Made by a program: the position numbers and the translations under genes
In this document: in pieces, positions 39,883 through 51,132 of the stretch
Layout: each line of letters begins with the position of its first letter
How positions within the stretch are numbered: position 1 is the stretch's first letter
The notes under the pieces: generated by a model
What the model was told of the DNA's origin: nothing
Seen by the model: the letters and a program-made list of their open reading frames with translations, nothing else
Databases searched by the model: none
Assembly (NCBI RefSeq): GCF_009362815.1
Contig: NZ_WHNX01000004.1
Location: forward strand, 117,000 to 180,999
From: Alkalibaculum sporogenes
Lineage (GTDB): Bacteria > Bacillota > Clostridia > Eubacteriales > Alkalibacteraceae
Direction: 5' to 3'
DNA: 64,000 bases

Positions 39883-40199
39883 TATATCAACTCCAATCAT
39901 AAAGTTTAAAAGAAATAAACATTTAATCTATTACACCCTAAAGCTCCTTCAGGGTGCTAATATTCCTATAAATAGATGCATTGAATTAGTATAAATAACC
40001 AGTTAATCTTAAATTTTGATTTTGAGTATGGGTATTTATCTCCTTTGTAATATATTATTCTTTATATTTTCAATAATTGTCTATCCTCTTAAACATGTAC
40101 TTTATTATACCCCCCTCTCATAAAGATAATATTCATTAAATTGAAAGACAATTATGAGTATATACACTTCAAAGTAGAATAGAAATAAATAAAAAATAT
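39883..40199. other. Intergenic stretch
   Basis: It holds a small hairpin (CACCCT 39934-39939 with AGGGTG 39951-39956) and otherwise AT-rich sequence without a supported gene. The leader and promoter of the large lipoprotein must lie here on the minus strand, but no clear -35/-10 pair stood out. Confidence 0.4.
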
Positions 40200-40502
40200 T
40201 TATGTGGCTTTAGGTGTAGTACCTCTCACTATCCCCTCTAACAACACAACATACTCTTCTAACTTATCTAATCCAAACTGTGTAATTGAATATATCGTTT
40301 GTGAATATTTATTAACCGCTCTTTTTTCAGAATTTATATATCCCCATTTTTGCAACTTAGATAATTGTACACTTATATTGCCATCGGTTGCTTTTGTAAT
40401 TTCTTTTATTTCATTAAAGGTCTTTTGCCCATCAATTAAACAGCTTATTAAAGATATTCTTAATGGTAATGTAAAAGCTTCGGGAATATTAGTTAACTCC
40501 AT
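40200..40502 (-). CDS. Winged-helix transcriptional regulator (HTH, PF13601 type)
   Basis: A 100-residue regulator. The fold is visible as LRISLISCLIDGQKTFNEIKEITKATDGNISVQLSKLQKWGYI (residues about 15-57, in parts), then a wing with YSITQFGLDKLEEY. This matches the small winged-helix family related to MarR/ArsR. Its gene overlaps the end of the membrane gene by 14 bases, with GGAG 9 bases before its ATG. The 25-bp palindrome over the operon promoter is a good candidate for its operator. Effector unknown. Confidence 0.8.
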   Translation of the reverse strand: MELTNIPEAFTLPLRISLISCLIDGQKTFNEIKEITKATDGNISVQLSKLQKWGYINSEKRAVNKYSQTIYSITQFGLDKLEEYVVLLEGIVRGTTPKAT

Positions 40503-41187
40503 TTATTTTATTAACTCCATTCTTTAAAACTATTGCTGTGACGATATAACCAATTGATGTAACTATATTATAATATAGATTAAGTACCGTAACGTAAGCG
40601 AAAGCTGTTGTAGTAGAATGGCTAATTTCAAATCCAATATCATGATAGATTAAAGATATGACTAAGTATACAAAAAAGATAACTGCTGATATAACTATCA
40701 TACTTTTTTTCTTCAAAATATAGCTGCATATGATCATAAACAAACAGAAAAGTAAAATATTAGATAATTGGCTAAAGCTTTCTAATTGAATTGCGAAGTT
40801 TTCCATTTTTTCGTTTATAAGTGGAATTGCTAATATATACAGAATACGTATGAATAATGGAAATAAAAATGTTACCCCTGCAAATATACTTAAAAAACCT
40901 AGATAATATTTATTTGAACTTGTTTTTTCTTGTCTATAAATTTTTATAAAATAAATAAAAAAAAGTATATATATGAACATGCCTATATAGTTATGAATCG
41001 CGACATATTTCAAAAATATAGGAATCCCTAATATCATTAATATTATACGCGAAGTAAAAGAAATCAAATTAATAATACCTAAGATTAACAAAATTTTAAA
41101 TAAATTATAATAATTATTTTTGGTTTCTCCAATAGAGTTTTTAATTATTTGTATATCTTCTAAAGCATTTTCTAAATTATTTTTCAC
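40489..41187 (-). CDS. Multi-helix membrane protein co-transcribed with a regulator
   Basis: A 232-residue protein with about six hydrophobic segments after a short cytoplasmic N-terminus (LENALEDIQIIKNSIGETKNNYY). No family recognised. The GTG start is supported by AAAGGAG 9 bases upstream. Membrane protein plus small winged-helix regulator pairs are common in Firmicutes, often in envelope or drug response; here this is context only. Confidence 0.65.
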   Translation of the reverse strand: MKNNLENALEDIQIIKNSIGETKNNYYNLFKILLILGIINLISFTSRIILMILGIPIFLKYVAIHNYIGMFIYILFFIYFIKIYRQEKTSSNKYYLGFLSIFAGVTFLFPLFIRILYILAIPLINEKMENFAIQLESFSQLSNILLFCLFMIICSYILKKKSMIVISAVIFFVYLVISLIYHDIGFEISHSTTTAFAYVTVLNLYYNIVTSIGYIVTAIVLKNGVNKINGVN

Positions 41188-41204
41188 GATTGATCACTCC
41201 TTTA

Positions 41205-41243
41205 ACTTACTTTATATTATAAAGTAAGTCTGGAAAATGTCAA
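41205..41243 (-). promoter_or_regulatory. Promoter with embedded 25-bp palindromic operator
   Basis: On the minus strand TTGACA (41238-41243) and TATAAT (41216-41221) are 16 bases apart. A perfect 25-base palindrome (41205-41229; arms ACTTACTTTATA and TATAAAGTAAGT) covers the -10 and the region up to the ribosome site. A regulator bound there would block transcription, which suggests autoregulation by the winged-helix protein. Confidence 0.8.
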
Positions 41244-41421
41244 TACATTTAGATTATTATGGAATCAATTGTAAATATTCTTTCATACTCAAATTTCAAT
41301 TAGCATAATAATATGGAGAATTATGTCGAAAATTCTAGGTTATAATCTCTGCTCTATCCCTAACTATTAAATATCATATATGCTATACTATTAATAACTA
41401 GCTTAGAAGGAGGTATGTGAA

Positions 41422-42183
41422 ATGAATATGCTTTCCATACTATTTATAACTTTAACAGCAATAATATCAGTCGTATTACCTATAGGATTGATGATATATT
41501 TTAAGAGGAAATACAATGCGTCTATATTGTATTTTATAGTTGGAATTATTGTATTCTCGTTATTTCAAATTTTTACAAGAATACCAATGCTACATTGGTT
41601 GTCAGGACAATTTTGGTTTACTGTTAATATTTTGAGTAATAATATTGTATATATTTTATTCTTGGCTTTAACAGCTGGAATTTTCGAAGAAGTAGGAAGA
41701 TTTTTGGCTTTTAAATTTGTTCTAACGAATAATAGAGAATGGAAAAATGGTTTAGTATTTGGTATAGGGCATGGTGGGATAGAAGCTATAACCATGGTTG
41801 GAATAAATTACCTGATATTTATAATAATCATTTTAAATATGAATTTTCAGTGGTTTGACACTATTGTCAGTATAATTCCAAATGTAAGTATTGTAAATGA
41901 TTTGTTATTAGAAAGTTCCCCTTATCTTTTCTTAATGGCAGGATTAGAAAGATTATTTGTTATAATTATACATATGGGGCTTTCGTTATTTCAACTTAAC
42001 GGTGTAAGAGTAGGAAAAAAATCTTCTTTACTTTATGCTATTGCATTACATACTTTATTAAACTTCTCAATAATTTTAGCATCTACAAATGTATGGATGG
42101 TAGAAGTAGTTGTTGCAATTGCGGCAATTATAAGCATATGTTATATTAAACATAAAAAAAATATTTGGAAATTTGTTTTTTAA
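41422..42183 (+). CDS. YhfC-family intramembrane protease
   Basis: A 253-residue protein with about seven membrane helices. FEEVGRFLAF places a Glu pair at residues 89-90, and GIGHGGIEA has His117 with Glu121; LHTLLNF supplies a later His. This pattern fits YhfC (PF10086), related to CPBP-type membrane proteases. AAGGAGG lies 8 bases before the ATG. Substrate unknown; its neighbours include a lipoprotein signal peptidase. Confidence 0.75.
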   Translation: MNMLSILFITLTAIISVVLPIGLMIYFKRKYNASILYFIVGIIVFSLFQIFTRIPMLHWLSGQFWFTVNILSNNIVYILFLALTAGIFEEVGRFLAFKFVLTNNREWKNGLVFGIGHGGIEAITMVGINYLIFIIIILNMNFQWFDTIVSIIPNVSIVNDLLLESSPYLFLMAGLERLFVIIIHMGLSLFQLNGVRVGKKSSLLYAIALHTLLNFSIILASTNVWMVEVVVAIAAIISICYIKHKKNIWKFVF

Positions 42184-42240
42184 GATTATAAGAATAACCG
42201 ACTTTTAGTGCCTATTAAAGCGGGACAGAGATGAGATCTA

Positions 42241-42306
42241 ATGACAGAAATATTATTATTAAAAAACAATAAAGAGGACTATAATCAAATAGAAAGTAGC
42301 AAGTAA
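42241..42306 (+). CDS. Possible small leader ORF before the lspA-like gene
   Basis: A 21-codon frame (MTEILLLKNNKEDYNQIESS, then K) ends 3 bases before the ATG of the LspA-like gene, which itself lacks a clear ribosome site. Translation coupling would explain that. Its own ribosome site (GAGATGAG) is weak. Tentative. Confidence 0.3.
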   Translation: MTEILLLKNNKEDYNQIESSK

Positions 42307-42309
42307 TAA

Positions 42310-42747
42310 ATGGTATATATTCTAATAATATGTCTTATAGTTTCACTAGATTTAGGAAGCAAAAAATATGTTGCTCAGTTTTTTAGAGAAAAAGAAATAA
42401 ATATTAAACGCATATACAAAAGTCTATACTTTACACTAGTATATAATGAGGGTGCTTTTTTAGGTTTACTCAGCAAGAAAAAGCTTTTGTTAAAGTTTAT
42501 TATAAGTATTACTATATTTTTTTTATATGCTGTTTTTATATTTGAAATATTACAAGATAATGATCCTAAATTAAAATTATTTTTATCTTTTGTTTTAGGC
42601 GGCGCTACTGGCAACTATATAGACCGTATAAAAAATGATCGTGTAACGGATTTTATCTTTTTCAAGTTTAAAGGATTACCCGTGTTTAATATTGCAGATA
42701 TATTTATTTTTATAGGTGCAATATTATTAATTATAAAAATGTGGTAA
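42310..42747 (+). CDS. Divergent lipoprotein signal peptidase (LspA-like)
   Basis: A 145-residue protein with four membrane helices. The catalytic Asp pair lies in RVTDFIFF and NIADIFIFIGA, preceded by GGATGNYIDRI, all LspA hallmarks. The upstream motif usually written RNxGAAF reads YNEGAFLG, so this is a divergent member and perhaps a second copy with a special client. No ribosome site precedes its ATG; the small ORF upstream may couple its translation. A lipoprotein gene lies convergent just downstream. Confidence 0.8.
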   Translation: MVYILIICLIVSLDLGSKKYVAQFFREKEINIKRIYKSLYFTLVYNEGAFLGLLSKKKLLLKFIISITIFFLYAVFIFEILQDNDPKLKLFLSFVLGGATGNYIDRIKNDRVTDFIFFKFKGLPVFNIADIFIFIGAILLIIKMW

Positions 42748-42786
42748 AACTACGTACAGGGTCATGAACTAGGCATTTTGCTAGTA

Positions 42787-43431
42787 CTAATCATTTATAA
42801 ATTCCATATCTTCTATATACTCGACTTCAATATTATCATGAGCTGTATACCTATTTATAAATTCTTTAGAAAGTTTATCTTTTAATTCTACAAGATACGA
42901 ATTACCCTCAAAATTTGATATTTTCCAATTTCTTTTTTCTTGGATTAATTCTAATTTAATATTTCGTTCTTCATTTAACGCATGAGTTTGGGATGTATAT
43001 GCCAATCCGGATTCCATTTTTTTATGAGTTGTAGGTGACAATATCATATGAATATATACGTATTTATTTGTAGAAGAACTATCATTATAAATCTTAGAGA
43101 TTTTTATATCTAGAAGATCATAGTTTTTTTTCAAAGATTCATATTCTTTAATCCTAGCAGAATCATTAGTAGTAACATCCTCTAATATTGTGGGGTTTAA
43201 TATATTGTACTTTAAATGTTCGTTAAATTTATCTTCACTGACGAAATAATCAAACACTCTTTGTTTATAGTCATCATATGTAATTTTGATATTATTTAGT
43301 TCGAAATTATAAGATATAAGTTCTATTACAGAATTAACTATTTCTTCGTTTATTTTCTCTTCACTTTTACTACAAGATGAAGTTAAAAATAAAGAAGTGA
43401 TTATTATAAAAAATATTATTATTTTATTCAT
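42787..43431 (-). CDS. Lipoprotein of unknown function
   Basis: A 214-residue protein with a lipoprotein signal (MNKIIIFFIIITSLFLTSSC, Cys20) and a hydrophilic domain with alternating charge. No family recognised. AGGTGCTG lies upstream of the ATG. It is convergent with the LspA-like gene, which could process it. Confidence 0.65.
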   Translation of the reverse strand: MNKIIIFFIIITSLFLTSSCSKSEEKINEEIVNSVIELISYNFELNNIKITYDDYKQRVFDYFVSEDKFNEHLKYNILNPTILEDVTTNDSARIKEYESLKKNYDLLDIKISKIYNDSSSTNKYVYIHMILSPTTHKKMESGLAYTSQTHALNEERNIKLELIQEKRNWKISNFEGNSYLVELKDKLSKEFINRYTAHDNIEVEYIEDMEFIND

Positions 43432-43639
43432 ACAGCACCTACCTTATTATATATCTATTAAGGCAGTCGTGAAAATATTTCTAAAATTATTTTCTGTTTA
43501 TTATATTTACATAATGTATAATATAATAAAGTTTATGCTATCCGAACTTCATAATAGGTAGGGTTAAGTTATTAGTTAGAAGACATGTATTGAGCTGTGA
43601 AAAGGTAAAATTACTAAAGTTATTTGGGAGTGGATACAA

Positions 43640-44782
43640 ATGAGAAACATTAGATTACATGGAAAAGAACTTGTTTTTGGAGAAAATGCATTAGATTTTT
43701 TAAAGGAATTGCATTACAAAAAGTATTTTATAGTAACAGGTAAAGCTGCTATGTTTAATAATGGAACTATTGATAGAGTTAAATCTTTGTTAGATGAAAA
43801 TAACTGTGAGTATACGGTTTTTTCAGGAATAGGCGCTAACCCTACTACTGATGTAGTATTAGAAGGTGTTAGAGAAATGGATAAATTCAATCCAGATGCA
43901 ATAATCGGGGTGGGAGGTGGTTCTGCTATTGATGCAAGTAAAGTAATGGTGCTTCTTCACGAACATCCAAAATTGAATTTTGAATCAATCAGACAATCTA
44001 TAGATTTAAATATTTCTAGAAAGGCGTGTTTAATTGCTATACCCTCTACATCAGGGACAGGAACAGAAGTTACAAAGACTGCTGTTATTACTTTTAAAGA
44101 GGATAATATTAAAATAGGACTTAAAACTTATTCTTTTATACCAGATTACGCAATATTAGATAGTGAGATTACTTTATCCATGCCTAAAGACGTGGTCGCA
44201 TGTACTGGCTTAGATGCTATGACACATGCAGTAGAGTGTTATATAAATAAGAAGTTAGATGATTTTAGTGAAGTTCTTTGTAAAGGTGCAGTAGAAGGTT
44301 TATATAAATATTTGCCTGTATCGTATATGCAAGGGGATTTGCAAAGTAGACAAAAGGTTCATAATTATCAAGCAATGGCTGGGAGTGCATTTCACAATAT
44401 AGGACTTGGAATGGATCATGGTATTTCTCATGCTTTTGGTGGATTATTTAATTATGGGCATGGTTTGCTAAATGCAATAGGATTACCCTATGTACTAGAA
44501 TATAATTCTAAGGAAAATGAAGTATACGAGAAGTTGAAAAAACTTTCTAAAGTAATTGGTGAAGATGATTTTATAGAGGGAATAAGAAAATTAAATAGGG
44601 TTTTAAATATCCCTAAGAGTTTTCAGGAAATGGGTATCACAGAGGAAGAATTTAAGAGTAACTACAATGTATTACTGGACAACTCTATGTTAGGTTCTAC
44701 TAGGTCAAATCCTATTGTGATGACTAAAGAAGAAATGGATAAGGTGCTTAGGTCTATTTACTATGGTAAAATAGTATTTTGA
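43640..44782 (+). CDS. Iron-containing alcohol dehydrogenase
   Basis: A 380-residue group III dehydrogenase. The NAD(P) loop GVGGGSAIDASKVM is near residue 93; metal ligands are the Asp/His in TGLDAMTHAVECY near 195 and the His in GMDHGISHAFGGLFNYGHG near 255-275. TSGTGTEVTKTAVI also fits. It likely reduces an aldehyde during fermentation, regenerating NAD; substrate cannot be told. GGGAGTGG lies before the ATG. It stands alone ahead of pcrA. Confidence 0.93.
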   Translation: MRNIRLHGKELVFGENALDFLKELHYKKYFIVTGKAAMFNNGTIDRVKSLLDENNCEYTVFSGIGANPTTDVVLEGVREMDKFNPDAIIGVGGGSAIDASKVMVLLHEHPKLNFESIRQSIDLNISRKACLIAIPSTSGTGTEVTKTAVITFKEDNIKIGLKTYSFIPDYAILDSEITLSMPKDVVACTGLDAMTHAVECYINKKLDDFSEVLCKGAVEGLYKYLPVSYMQGDLQSRQKVHNYQAMAGSAFHNIGLGMDHGISHAFGGLFNYGHGLLNAIGLPYVLEYNSKENEVYEKLKKLSKVIGEDDFIEGIRKLNRVLNIPKSFQEMGITEEEFKSNYNVLLDNSMLGSTRSNPIVMTKEEMDKVLRSIYYGKIVF

Positions 44783-44820
44783 AAATATATGTAATAAACT
44801 AAAGACGAGGAGAATTAATT

Positions 44821-47031
44821 ATGGATCTTTTACAGGGATTAAACGATAGGCAACAAAAGGCGGTATTGCATACTGATGGTGCGTTGCTTATCCTTGCAGG
44901 AGCTGGTTCTGGTAAAACTAGAACCATAATACATAGAATTGCTCATATTATACAAAGTGGAAAAGCGCGTCCATATGAAATATTGGCTTTAACCTTTACA
45001 AATAAAGCAGCTCAGGAAATGAAAGATAGAATTATAAAAATGAATATACCAGATGCTAATGGGCTATGGATGAGCACTTTTCACTCTTTATGTGCTAGAC
45101 TTTTAAGAGTACATAGTAATTTGATAGGATATGAAAGAAGTTTCGTTATTTACGATTCATCAGACCAGAAAAGCATCTTGAAGGAATGTTTTAAGGAGCT
45201 AAATATAGACGATAAGTCAATGCCAATAGCATCAGTTTCTTCTGCAATTTCAAAAGCTAAAGAAAAAGGACATTCAGTAATAAAGTTTGAAAGAGATAAT
45301 CAAGGGGATTACAAAGGGGAAAAGATTGCATCTATATACAAGCTATATCAAAATAAGCTTATTTCTAATAACGCAATGGATTTCGATGATCTGCTTGTAA
45401 ATGTGGTGAAACTATTAGAAGAAAATGAAGAAATATTAAATCATTATCAAAATAAATTCAAATACATAGTAGTAGATGAATATCAAGATACCAATCCAAT
45501 TCAATATCGGATTGTAGGTCTATTGGCAAATAAATATAAAAATCTATGTGTTTGTGGTGATGATGATCAGAGCATATATGGTTTTAGAGGAGCTGATATA
45601 AGAAATATACTAGAATTTGAAAAAGATTTTAATAATGCTGAAATTATAAGATTAGAGCAAAATTATCGTTCTTCTTCAGTAATCATTGAAGCTGCAAACT
45701 GTGTAATACAAAATAACCCTCAACGAAAATCCAAAGAGATGTGGACAGATAATTCTTCTGGAGAATTAATAGAGTTAAAGCAGTTGTTCAGTGAAAGAGA
45801 AGAATCTGATTATATAGCGGCAAAAATTAAAGAAATGGTCAAAACTACTGATTACAATTATGGTGATTTTACTATACTGTATAGAACAAATGCACAATCT
45901 AGAGTATTTGAAGAATCGTTTATGAGCAGAGGAATTCCTTACCAAATAATTGGTGGGCTAAAATTTTATTCAAGAATGGAAATTAAAGATATTATATCTT
46001 ATTTAATATTGCTTGAAAATGCAAAAGATGATGTTAGCTTTAAAAGAGTAATAAACATACCTAAAAGAGGAATTGGAAATGCTACCATTGAAAAGATACA
46101 ACAATTCGCAGATTTTAAAGGTGAAAGTTTGTTCGAAGTTGTTTTAAATGTAGAAGAAATAGTAGGACTATCAAAATCAGTAATAATAAAGCTTACAGAG
46201 TTTTCAGATATTATGAAGGATTTAATGGAACTTAAAGATAGTTTGCCACTTAGCCAACTTATAGATAATATTATGATTAAAACAGGATATATGAACATGC
46301 TCAACGAAGGTAAGATAGAAAATGCACTTAATCGAAAAGAAAATCTACAGGAATTAGTTTCAAGTGCTGTAGAATTTGAAACTAATAGTGATGATATATC
46401 CCTTACTGCATTTTTAGAAAGTGTATCTTTAGTTGCTGATATTGACGATTTTTCTCAAGAACAGGGACAAGTTAAGCTTATGACTCTACATAATGCTAAG
46501 GGATTAGAGTTCCCTATAGTATTTTTACCTGGATTAGAAGAAAATATATTCCCTCATGCTAGGTCTTTATATAATGATACAGAGCTTCATGAAGAGAGAA
46601 GATTATGTTATGTAGGTATTACGAGAGCTATGGAAAAACTATTTATTACATTTACTAATTATAGGAAGTTATATGGTAAAACTAGCTATAATTCAAAGTC
46701 TAGGTTTATTGATGAAATTCCTAAAGAACTATTTGTAGAAGATTTAGATAAAAAAGCAGCTGCTGAAAAAGATCGTGCTAATAAGAATAATTTGTCCCGA
46801 AAAAATGGAATGCTCCAACAGGTTAGTAGAATGAACACAACGTATGCTCAAGAAAAAAAATCAAGTAATACTGATATAACGGAAGGTACAAAAGTCAATC
46901 ATGCTAAATGGGGAATAGGAACAGTAATAAATATTTCTGGTACAGGCGATGACGCTATTGCATCAATTGCATTCCCAGGAATGGGAATAAAGAAATTGGC
47001 CTTAAGTATGGCACCTATTACTAAAGTGTAA
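44821..47031 (+). CDS. pcrA: ATP-dependent DNA helicase PcrA (UvrD/Rep family)
   Basis: A 736-residue SF1A helicase. Motif I LAGAGSGKT is near residue 27, Ia FTNKAAQEMK near 60, II VVDEYQDTNP near 220, III CGDDDQSIYGFRGAD near 243, then QNYRSS, LMTLHNAKGLEFP near 557 and CYVGITRAME near 598. The C-terminus (VNHAKWGIGTVINISG) is the PcrA Tudor-like RNA polymerase-binding domain. GAGGAG lies 9 bases before the ATG. pcrA-ligA-gatCAB is a conserved Firmicutes order. Confidence 0.97.
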   Translation: MDLLQGLNDRQQKAVLHTDGALLILAGAGSGKTRTIIHRIAHIIQSGKARPYEILALTFTNKAAQEMKDRIIKMNIPDANGLWMSTFHSLCARLLRVHSNLIGYERSFVIYDSSDQKSILKECFKELNIDDKSMPIASVSSAISKAKEKGHSVIKFERDNQGDYKGEKIASIYKLYQNKLISNNAMDFDDLLVNVVKLLEENEEILNHYQNKFKYIVVDEYQDTNPIQYRIVGLLANKYKNLCVCGDDDQSIYGFRGADIRNILEFEKDFNNAEIIRLEQNYRSSSVIIEAANCVIQNNPQRKSKEMWTDNSSGELIELKQLFSEREESDYIAAKIKEMVKTTDYNYGDFTILYRTNAQSRVFEESFMSRGIPYQIIGGLKFYSRMEIKDIISYLILLENAKDDVSFKRVINIPKRGIGNATIEKIQQFADFKGESLFEVVLNVEEIVGLSKSVIIKLTEFSDIMKDLMELKDSLPLSQLIDNIMIKTGYMNMLNEGKIENALNRKENLQELVSSAVEFETNSDDISLTAFLESVSLVADIDDFSQEQGQVKLMTLHNAKGLEFPIVFLPGLEENIFPHARSLYNDTELHEERRLCYVGITRAMEKLFITFTNYRKLYGKTSYNSKSRFIDEIPKELFVEDLDKKAAAEKDRANKNNLSRKNGMLQQVSRMNTTYAQEKKSSNTDITEGTKVNHAKWGIGTVINISGTGDDAIASIAFPGMGIKKLALSMAPITKV

Positions 47032-47168
47032 TATCTAATAGAAGAAAGTCCTAGGATTTATATATAAGAGTAATTAATTTCGAAGACTCGTATTTAGAGT
47101 TTATTGAACCATATAGATGTATATAATAGGATTGAATGCTTAGGTATTATTACAATAATTTTAAATAA

Positions 47169-49187
<2,019 letters not shown>

Positions 49188-49367
49188 CCTAGAGATATTT
49201 ATAATATAACAATATCACTCCATAGAAATAAGTTAATGTGAGACTCAAGTCAGAGATCAGATTTTAGCCCTGTTTTACTTCATCAGAAATCATAATGGCG
49301 AAGGATCCTAGACTAGCGATAACGCTAAATAGTGAATTAAAAAGATTATAATTTAAAGGAGGAACTT

Positions 49368-49655
49368 ATGAAACTTTCGATAGAAGACGTTGTATATGTA
49401 GCTGATCTAGCACGTCTTGAATTTAATGATGATGAGTTAAAAATATATTGTGAACAACTCACCAATATACTTGACTATGCAGAAAAACTAAATGAATTAG
49501 ATACTACCAATACTCAACCCACAGCACATGTTTTGCCTATTAACAATGTATTAAGAGAAGACATAGTGTTACCATCTCTAGATAGAGAAAAAGCACTTCA
49601 AAATGCACCATCACAAGAGAATGGATGTTTTAAAGTACCAAAAGTTATAGACTAG
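49368..49655 (+). CDS. gatC: Asp/Glu-tRNA amidotransferase subunit C
   Basis: A 95-residue subunit. It begins [18 protein letters not shown] and contains [14 protein letters not shown] and [10 protein letters not shown], which are diagnostic. AAAGGAGG lies 7 bases before the ATG. It stabilises GatA-GatB. First gene of gatCAB, with gatA 13 bases downstream. Confidence 0.95.
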   Translation: MKLSIEDVVYVADLARLEFNDDELKIYCEQLTNILDYAEKLNELDTTNTQPTAHVLPINNVLREDIVLPSLDREKALQNAPSQENGCFKVPKVID

Positions 49656-49668
49656 GAGGCATAAGATA

Positions 49669-51120
49669 TTGGAATTATTTAATCTAACTATTCACGAAAC
49701 AATCGAATTGATTAATAAGAAAGAAGTTTCATATAAAGATGTAGTCGAAAATTACTTAAATAGAATTGATAAGGTTGAAGATAAGGTCGGCTCAATTTTA
49801 AAGATAATGGGTGAACAATCACTAAAAAGTGCTTGTGCATTAGATGAAAAAGGCGTTAAAGCTGAAGGTTTAATGGGAATACCATATGGTCTAAAAGATA
49901 ATATTAGCACTGATGGGGTAGAGACTACTTGTGCATCTAAAATGTTAGCTAATTATATACCACCTTACAATGCAACGGTAGTAGAGAAACTACAAAAATC
50001 AGGCTCAATTATAATTGCTAAAACTAATATGGATGAATTTGCAATGGGTTCATCTACAGAAAACTCTAGATTTAAAAAAACACATAATCCATGGAATTTA
50101 GACAAAGTTCCAGGAGGATCTTCAGGAGGGTCGGCTGCAAGTGTAGCAGCTGGAGAGGTTGCATTTTCACTAGGTTCGGATACTGGTGGTTCTATTAGAC
50201 AACCGGCTAGTTTTTGTGGTGTTGTTGGATTAAAACCTACTTATGGAATGGTATCAAGATATGGTCTTATAGCATTCGCATCTTCCTTAGATCAGATAGG
50301 CCCTTTGACAAAAGACGTGAAAGATTGTGCTATAGTATTAAATGCTATTTCAGGACATGATGAAAAAGATTCTACATCAGTAAAAACACAAACTAAAGAT
50401 TATACTAGTAATTTATCTAAAGAAATTAAGGGTATTAAAATAGGTGTGCCTAAAGAATACTTCCAAGAGGGATTAAATGAAGAAGTAAAGAAATCCGTTG
50501 AAGATGCAATAGATTACTACAAAGAAATGGGAGCTGAGATTATACCAACTAGCTTGCCATACACTGAATATGCTCTATCTGCATATTACATTATATCCTC
50601 AGCAGAAGCCAGTTCTAATCTGGCTAGATACGATGGTATAAGATATGGTTATCAAGCAGAAAACTTTGATAATTTAATAGACTTGTATAGAAAGACACGT
50701 AGTGAAGGTTTTGGAGAAGAAGTAAAAAGACGTATTATGTTAGGAACATATGCTCTAAGCTCTGGATATTATGATGCTTACTATAAAAAAGCACTACAGG
50801 TAAGAACGTTGATAAAAGAAGATTTCGATAAAGTATTTAAAACTTGTGATATTATTCTATCGCCAACTTGTCCGACTACTGCATTTGGACTCGGAGAAAA
50901 AAGCAATGATCCCCTAGCTATGTACTTATCAGATATTTATACAGTACCAGTAAATATCTCAGGTATACCGGCTATATCAATTCCTTGTGGTTTTGACAAA
51001 AACAATCTACCAATTGGTCTACAATTAATAGGTAGGCCATTTGAAGAAGAAGTATTATTAAAAGTTGGCTATTCATTTGAACAAGGTACGGATTATCACA
51101 AAAAAAGAGCCAGCATATAG
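49669..51120 (+). CDS. gatA: Asp/Glu-tRNA amidotransferase subunit A
   Basis: A 483-residue amidase-signature enzyme. The catalytic Ser-cisSer-Lys triad lies in GIPYGLKDN (Lys near residue 75) and [16 protein letters not shown] with [10 protein letters not shown] (Sers near 150-175). It releases ammonia from glutamine for GatB. Start is a TTG with AGGAGG 9 bases upstream. Part of gatCAB. Confidence 0.97.
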   Translation: MELFNLTIHETIELINKKEVSYKDVVENYLNRIDKVEDKVGSILKIMGEQSLKSACALDEKGVKAEGLMGIPYGLKDNISTDGVETTCASKMLANYIPPYNATVVEKLQKSGSIIIAKTNMDEFAMGSSTENSRFKKTHNPWNLDKVPGGSSGGSAASVAAGEVAFSLGSDTGGSIRQPASFCGVVGLKPTYGMVSRYGLIAFASSLDQIGPLTKDVKDCAIVLNAISGHDEKDSTSVKTQTKDYTSNLSKEIKGIKIGVPKEYFQEGLNEEVKKSVEDAIDYYKEMGAEIIPTSLPYTEYALSAYYIISSAEASSNLARYDGIRYGYQAENFDNLIDLYRKTRSEGFGEEVKRRIMLGTYALSSGYYDAYYKKALQVRTLIKEDFDKVFKTCDIILSPTCPTTAFGLGEKSNDPLAMYLSDIYTVPVNISGIPAISIPCGFDKNNLPIGLQLIGRPFEEEVLLKVGYSFEQGTDYHKKRASI

Positions 51121-51132
51121 AGGAGGTTGAAG

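Noticed and set aside
49188..49367. A T-box leader before gatCAB
   Set aside because: No GGTGG-ACCGCG-type antiterminator block and no terminator are present.
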